Shown: piece after piece, positions 49,629-53,397 of the stretch
Layout: the number at the start of each line of letters is the position of its first letter
Numbering within the stretch: position 1 is the first letter of the stretch
NCBI GenBank assembly: GCA_944324475.1
Contig: CALUWK010000009.1
Span: forward strand, 1-53,397
DNA from: Candidatus Gastranaerophilales bacterium
GTDB taxonomy: Bacteria > Cyanobacteriota > Vampirovibrionia > Gastranaerophilales > Gastranaerophilaceae
DNA length: 53,397 nt
Reading direction: 5' to 3'
The notes under the pieces: model-generated
Told to the model about the DNA's origin: nothing
The model's input: the letters and a program-made list of their open reading frames with translations, nothing else
The model's database searches: none
Translations under genes and position numbers: made by a program

Positions 49629-52310
49629 ATGAGGTTGAGGCTATTTATTATTTTAATTTTATTCATTATATGTAGCGCTGAGGCAAACAATATTTATGTT
49701 AGTAATTTCGATGAGCTTTTAAGTTCTGGACCTGGAAGCACAAATGGAGATATTATAACTATTATAGATAATTTAATTTCAGAAAGCTCAATTGGAAATA
49801 ATTTTTATGCAAAAAATTTAACTTTTCAAGGTGAAAGTCATAGTATAGATGGTAAAGATATTTTTGGGGGGTTTGTATTAAGCGAAGGAAGTACTTTTGA
49901 TAGTTTAAAGATAATAAATTGTAAAGGTCAATTTTATAATTATCATTATTATGCAGGAGCTATATATAACACAGGTGGCAATACGGCAATATTAAACTCT
50001 GCTTTTGTTGGTAATTATGCAAATGCACAAGGTATTAATTTTGCTTTTGCTGGGGCAGTTTATAACGAAGAAGGCGGAGCAATAACAATAGATTCTTCTC
50101 TTTTTAGTAATAATTATACCTTTGGTGCAAGTGCAGAAGGTGGAGCTATTGGTAATGAATCTGGGGCAAATACAATAAATATTAATGACTCTGTTTTTAG
50201 TGGAAATTACACAAATGGAAGTGCTGTTTCTTATGGTGGAGCAATTTTTAATTTAAAAGATGCAACAATGAATATATCAAACAGTTTATTTAATGATAAT
50301 TTTGCCATAACTCAAGATACAAATGTCAATTTGTTTGGTGGAAGCATTTATAATACAGGAGATATGAACATAGAAAACTGTTATTTTTTAAATAACCATA
50401 TTATTGGAAATGACGGCTCGCTTTCCTATGGCGGAGCAATTCATAATAATTCAAATTTGAATATTTTAAATAGCATTTTTAGTAATAATTATATAAGCTC
50501 TGATGTAGATTCATCGGGTGGAGCCATTTATAATTATATAGATGGAAATATCACAATTCAAGATTCAACTTTTGTAAATAATTATTTAAGTGCTCAAAAT
50601 ACAAGAGGTGGAGCTATTGGTAATGAGGGCATTTTAACTATTATAAATTCAACTTTTAAAGATAATAGTGATTCAAGCGGATTAAATGATATTTTTAGTA
50701 TTAATACCATAAATTTTAATGGCAATGGTACAACAAATATATATGGTGGGATTAGGGGAAGTGGTGAAATATATAAAAATGACAACGGAGTTTTAAATTT
50801 AGGTGGTAATAATTCAAATTATACAGGCAATTTCTCTTTAAATGAGGGGACTGTTAATATTCTTGAAGGTTGCAGTTATTTTAATGCTAAAATAACTAAT
50901 TTTTCGAACAATGTTAATTTTAATATGCAAAATAATCAAATAGATAATATAAATTTCGATATTTTAAGTTTAACCGGACAGGCAAATGTTTACCCTGATG
51001 TTGATTTTTCAACAAATACAATGGATACAATTAATGCCGATAGTATAAGTGGATCGGGTAGTATATTTGTTCCAAACCTTTCTTTAATTGGTGTTCCCGA
51101 GGGAGAATATATTTCAATTCCTTTTGCTGATTCTGTTTTAAAAAATTCAGTTAAATATAATTCTCAAATTATAAAAACCCCTATTTATGATTATTTGTCA
51201 TCATACAATTTGTCTAATGGTCATTTTGATTTTAGCAGAAAAAGTTTTAACTCATCAGTTTTTTCACCAGCCGTTGCAGCTCAACTTGCTGGTTATCTTG
51301 GTCAGGTGGATATGTTTAATGATGTTTTTTCAAATCTTGACATGGTTTTGGTATTGGATAAAAAAAGGAAAATTGCACTAGATTTTTATAATAAAATTGC
51401 AAATATTAATCAAAATCAATTTATTTTTTCACCTTTGTCGATACCTGAAGAAAATAAAGGAATTTGGTTAAGACCTTATACAACTTTTGAAAAGGTACCT
51501 TTAAAAAATGGTCCTGATGTATCAAGTGTTTCTTATGGCAGTATTTTTGGAGGCGAAAGTAATCTTTTGGATTTAAAGAAAGGCTGGAAATATTTATACG
51601 GAGGTTATGGCGGATATAGCGGTTCACATCAAGCATTTAACGGTATTGGTATATATAATAATGGCGGTTTTTTGGGTGCAGTAAGCGCTTTTTATAGAAA
51701 TAATTTCTTTTCTTTATGGAGTGTTTCAGTTGGTGCAAATAGTGCAAAAGCGCATACATATTTTGGAAATGACGGTTTTTCTATGCTAAATGCTGGTATA
51801 GCTCAAAAAACAGGTTTTAATATTCCATTATTTGAAGATAAATTTATAATTCAACCAAATATAATGACATCTTATACTTTTGTTAATACTTTTGATTATA
51901 CTGCTTCGGAAAATGTTTCAATGGATTCTAAACCTTTAAATGCTTTGCATATTGAACCGCAAATAAAAATAATAGGTAATTTAAAAAATCTTTTACAACC
52001 TTACATTGCTGTTTCTGTTGCTTGGAATATTTTGGATGAATCAAGGTTTCATGCAAATGATGTTTATTTGCCTGAACTATCTATAAAACCTTATGTGAGA
52101 TATGGTGCAGGAATTCAAAAACGTATAGGAGACAGTTTTCTTGGCTTTATTCAAGCATATATTACAAATGGCGGAAGAAATGGGATTGGATTACAATTAG
52201 GTTTAAGATGGTCAATAGGCAAAGTCGCAGAACCAAAAAAAAGTATAAAGCAAACACATTTGCCTGAATTAAAAAAGACTGAAATTACACTAAAAAATAT
52301 AAAATTTTAA
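49629..52310 (+). CDS. Pmp-like autotransporter adhesin
   Basis: An 893-residue type V secreted protein. A signal peptide (about 1-19, ending AEA) is followed by a right-handed beta-helix passenger. Residues 109-346 hold eight repeats of about 31 residues, each with GGAI-like and FxxN motifs (for example GGAIGN, FSGN), the hallmark of chlamydial polymorphic outer-membrane proteins. A linker and helix (about 540-600) lead to a C-terminal beta-barrel (about 610-865). After the last barrel strand (LGLRWSIG) there is an extra tail of about 30 basic residues, unusual because autotransporters normally end at the barrel. Probably an adhesin on the cell surface. No neighbours help. Confidence 0.9.
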   Translation: MRLRLFIILILFIICSAEANNIYVSNFDELLSSGPGSTNGDIITIIDNLISESSIGNNFYAKNLTFQGESHSIDGKDIFGGFVLSEGSTFDSLKIINCKGQFYNYHYYAGAIYNTGGNTAILNSAFVGNYANAQGINFAFAGAVYNEEGGAITIDSSLFSNNYTFGASAEGGAIGNESGANTININDSVFSGNYTNGSAVSYGGAIFNLKDATMNISNSLFNDNFAITQDTNVNLFGGSIYNTGDMNIENCYFLNNHIIGNDGSLSYGGAIHNNSNLNILNSIFSNNYISSDVDSSGGAIYNYIDGNITIQDSTFVNNYLSAQNTRGGAIGNEGILTIINSTFKDNSDSSGLNDIFSINTINFNGNGTTNIYGGIRGSGEIYKNDNGVLNLGGNNSNYTGNFSLNEGTVNILEGCSYFNAKITNFSNNVNFNMQNNQIDNINFDILSLTGQANVYPDVDFSTNTMDTINADSISGSGSIFVPNLSLIGVPEGEYISIPFADSVLKNSVKYNSQIIKTPIYDYLSSYNLSNGHFDFSRKSFNSSVFSPAVAAQLAGYLGQVDMFNDVFSNLDMVLVLDKKRKIALDFYNKIANINQNQFIFSPLSIPEENKGIWLRPYTTFEKVPLKNGPDVSSVSYGSIFGGESNLLDLKKGWKYLYGGYGGYSGSHQAFNGIGIYNNGGFLGAVSAFYRNNFFSLWSVSVGANSAKAHTYFGNDGFSMLNAGIAQKTGFNIPLFEDKFIIQPNIMTSYTFVNTFDYTASENVSMDSKPLNALHIEPQIKIIGNLKNLLQPYIAVSVAWNILDESRFHANDVYLPELSIKPYVRYGAGIQKRIGDSFLGFIQAYITNGGRNGIGLQLGLRWSIGKVAEPKKSIKQTHLPELKKTEITLKNIKF

Positions 52311-52315
52311 ATTTT

Positions 52316-52522
52316 AGTTGTCCATTTATTGAAAATAGAAGTAATGGCATTGATTTACCTTTATCATTGCATTTATCTTTAACATTATTTGGTTTAATTC
52401 CAGCCTTTTTATTGTATAAATTTTTTAAGTATTTAACTAAAAAATATCCAACTCCATTTGAAAAAATTGCTTATTATTGCTCGATTGAATTTTATAAGGG
52501 TTTATCTAAAAGAAATCCCTAA
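52316..52522 (+). pseudogene. Possible gene remnant after the autotransporter
   Basis: An open frame of 68 codons without a usable ATG ends at TAA 52520-52522. The translation has a hydrophobic helix (LSLTLFGLIPAFLLYKFF) and a basic end, as in a small membrane protein. It could be the 3' remainder of a lost gene or chance. It overlaps the stop of the convergent gene by four bases. Confidence 0.3.
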
Positions 52523-52974
52523 AATCTCTTACATAATTCCTTGCAAATTAATTCACCGTTTATAAGTCCACGACAACTGCAACCTATCCCATGGGTATTT
52601 TCTTCATCGAATAAAATATTATTATTTTTGTCAAAATATTTAACATGCCTAATAAATATACCGTCATCACCCTCAGTGCAATCAACTTCATATTTATCGA
52701 TTGCATAATAAACATCAACACCATTTACAGTATATAAATCATCTTCAGGAGTGTCATAAATTTTAAACCATCCGGAAACAAGATATTTTGTTTTAGAAAT
52801 TGAAGAAGTATCAAGATAAATATTGTCGCTAACTTTTACCCATTTACCATTTTCATTTTTTATGGTCATTATAGCACTTTGTATTTGTTCTTTAACTGAA
52901 TTGCGAACTTCAGGGAAAGATAGAGGAATTGCATAAATAAGAATAATAATTGTGATTATGATAAATTTTTTCAT
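52519..52974 (-). CDS. Small secreted or membrane-anchored hypothetical protein
   Basis: A 151-residue protein starting with a hydrophobic signal or anchor (about 1-20, then SFPEVRNS). The rest is a compact, beta-rich domain with five Cys, four of them in the last 30 residues (GCSCRGLINGELICKELC), which suggests disulfides outside the cytoplasm. The family resembles small surface-adhesin-E-like or lipoprotein-like domains (WVKVSDNIYLDTSSI), but I cannot name it firmly. ATG 52974 is chosen because it begins the hydrophobic segment and a TATAAT on the minus strand ends six bases before it. Confidence 0.7.
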   Translation of the reverse strand: MKKFIIITIIILIYAIPLSFPEVRNSVKEQIQSAIMTIKNENGKWVKVSDNIYLDTSSISKTKYLVSGWFKIYDTPEDDLYTVNGVDVYYAIDKYEVDCTEGDDGIFIRHVKYFDKNNNILFDEENTHGIGCSCRGLINGELICKELCKRF

Positions 52975-52980
52975 AAGATT

Positions 52981-52986
52981 ATTATA
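52981..52986 (-). promoter_or_regulatory. -10 box of the small secreted protein gene
   Basis: A perfect TATAAT on the minus strand ends six bases before the ATG at 52974, with no Shine-Dalgarno. Predicted leaderless start. Confidence 0.5.
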
Positions 52987-53013
52987 TTTAAATTTTGGAA
53001 ATAAGGGAAACAC

Positions 53014-53397
53014 TTTATGTTGTTTGAGCTTAGTGAGACTTCACTTAGTGAATGCAGTTTAGGCACAGGTGTGTGAAGTGCGAAAGCAGGAACGTTGAGC
53101 TCGTGCCGAGCACGTATACCTTTCCACTGCGACGTAGAAATTTGCTATATGCAAATTTTACAGGAGCGGAGCGGTTGCTCCGAGACGTTTGTCCTATATT
53201 AAAACTTTATATAAATGCAAAAAATTTGCCGCGTCTCACTCTGCCGAGAAAAAGTCCGAAGGAGTTTTTCGAGAGGGCATTAGCGGAGTGTAAAAGGACA
53301 CATGGTTTGATTATTTGTTTCACATGGTTTGATTATTTTGGGCAACATAAATTTGAAATATTAAATAAATGAGCAAATTTGCAATTTTAAGAATATA
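53014..53397. other. Repeat-bearing region of different composition, no clear gene
   Basis: The last 384 bases hold no gene I can support. From about 53040 to 53290 the GC content is visibly higher than elsewhere. Short palindromes crowd together: CGTGC-CGA-GCACG (53103-53115), AAATTTGC-N5-GCAAATTT (53138-53158) and GGAGC-N8-GCTCC. A 106-codon frame exists (53052-53372) but its translation is a mix of Arg, Cys and Phe with no domain, no signal and no ribosome-binding site. Likely an intergenic repeat element or the edge of a mobile element. Confidence 0.5.
53299..53338. repeat. Tandem direct repeat, 18-bp unit
   Basis: CACATGGTTTGATTATTT occurs at 53299-53316 and again at 53321-53338, period 22 bases. 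It lies at the right edge of the GC-richer region. Confidence 0.8.

Noticed and set aside
53103-53158. Cluster of short palindromes as a CRISPR array or tRNA
   Set aside because: No regularly spaced identical repeats and no cloverleaf or conserved tRNA bases.
53052-53372. 106-codon open frame near the right edge
   Set aside because: No ribosome-binding site, no domain, mixed composition, and the DNA is full of palindromes and a tandem repeat; better explained as a non-coding repeat.

Overview
The window is AT-rich DNA from a flagellated bacterium with an outer membrane. Evidence for the outer membrane is a TolC-type channel (12493-13848) and a Pmp-like autotransporter (49629-52310); evidence for flagella is fliD (33736-35577). 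The SOS box at 1301-1322 has the GTAC-N3-TGTAC core typical of cyanobacterial LexA, and rpmI-rplT stand together without infC. With the low GC and the style of the large hypothetical proteins, this points to the non-photosynthetic, gut-type sister group of Cyanobacteria (Vampirovibrionia/Melainabacteria, Gastranaerophilales-like). That placement is an inference; no rRNA gene is present to test it.

Layout. 1-3143: a Gly/Ser/Ala-rich protein, then a LexA-like repressor and UmuC polymerase in a one-base-overlap operon under an SOS box. 3142-9327: thioesterase, a large protein with a kinase-like C-terminus, QueD, UppP, a UshA-type nucleotidase whose 3' end runs about 100 bp antisense into uppP, and an orphan DNA methyltransferase. 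9376-14419: a MarR-controlled tripartite drug exporter (EmrB, EmrA, divergent TolC) followed by a secreted matrixin-like protease. 14416-22312: a large membrane-associated hypothetical, aminotransferase, a polytopic membrane protein plus GT2, a divergent methyltransferase and an MFS transporter. 22387-31160: sigma factor, malQ, secreted phosphoesterase, MBL hydrolase, TPR protein, dnaE. 31152-36367: zinc-ribbon protein, RHH regulator, rplT/rpmI, rlmN, fliD, HAD phosphatase.

36357-43437 is the most striking block: two divergent gene sets. Rightward are a Fom1-like cytidylyltransferase/PEP mutase fusion, phosphonopyruvate decarboxylase and an iron-type alcohol dehydrogenase. Together these predict PEP -> phosphonopyruvate -> phosphonoacetaldehyde -> 2-hydroxyethylphosphonate (HEP) -> CMP-HEP. 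Leftward are a small Rossmann-like protein, a TagF-like (CDP-glycerol glycerophosphotransferase family) enzyme, a GT2 and a radical SAM protein. The natural reading is a surface glycan or polymer decorated with HEP. 43447-48706 holds a CoA-disulfide reductase/rhodanese fusion, a CNNM/CorC protein and an EF-hand/coiled-coil/papain-like protein. Beyond it are a broken gene, the autotransporter, a small secreted protein, and a final compositionally different, repeat-bearing non-coding stretch.

A second signal crosses the whole window. At least ten genes without a Shine-Dalgarno sequence have a -10 hexamer ending exactly six bases before the ATG, often as an extended -10 (TGN). This predicts widespread leaderless transcription, including dnaE, rlmN, queD and the lexA-umuC operon.

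No tRNA, rRNA, CRISPR array or insertion sequence was recognised.
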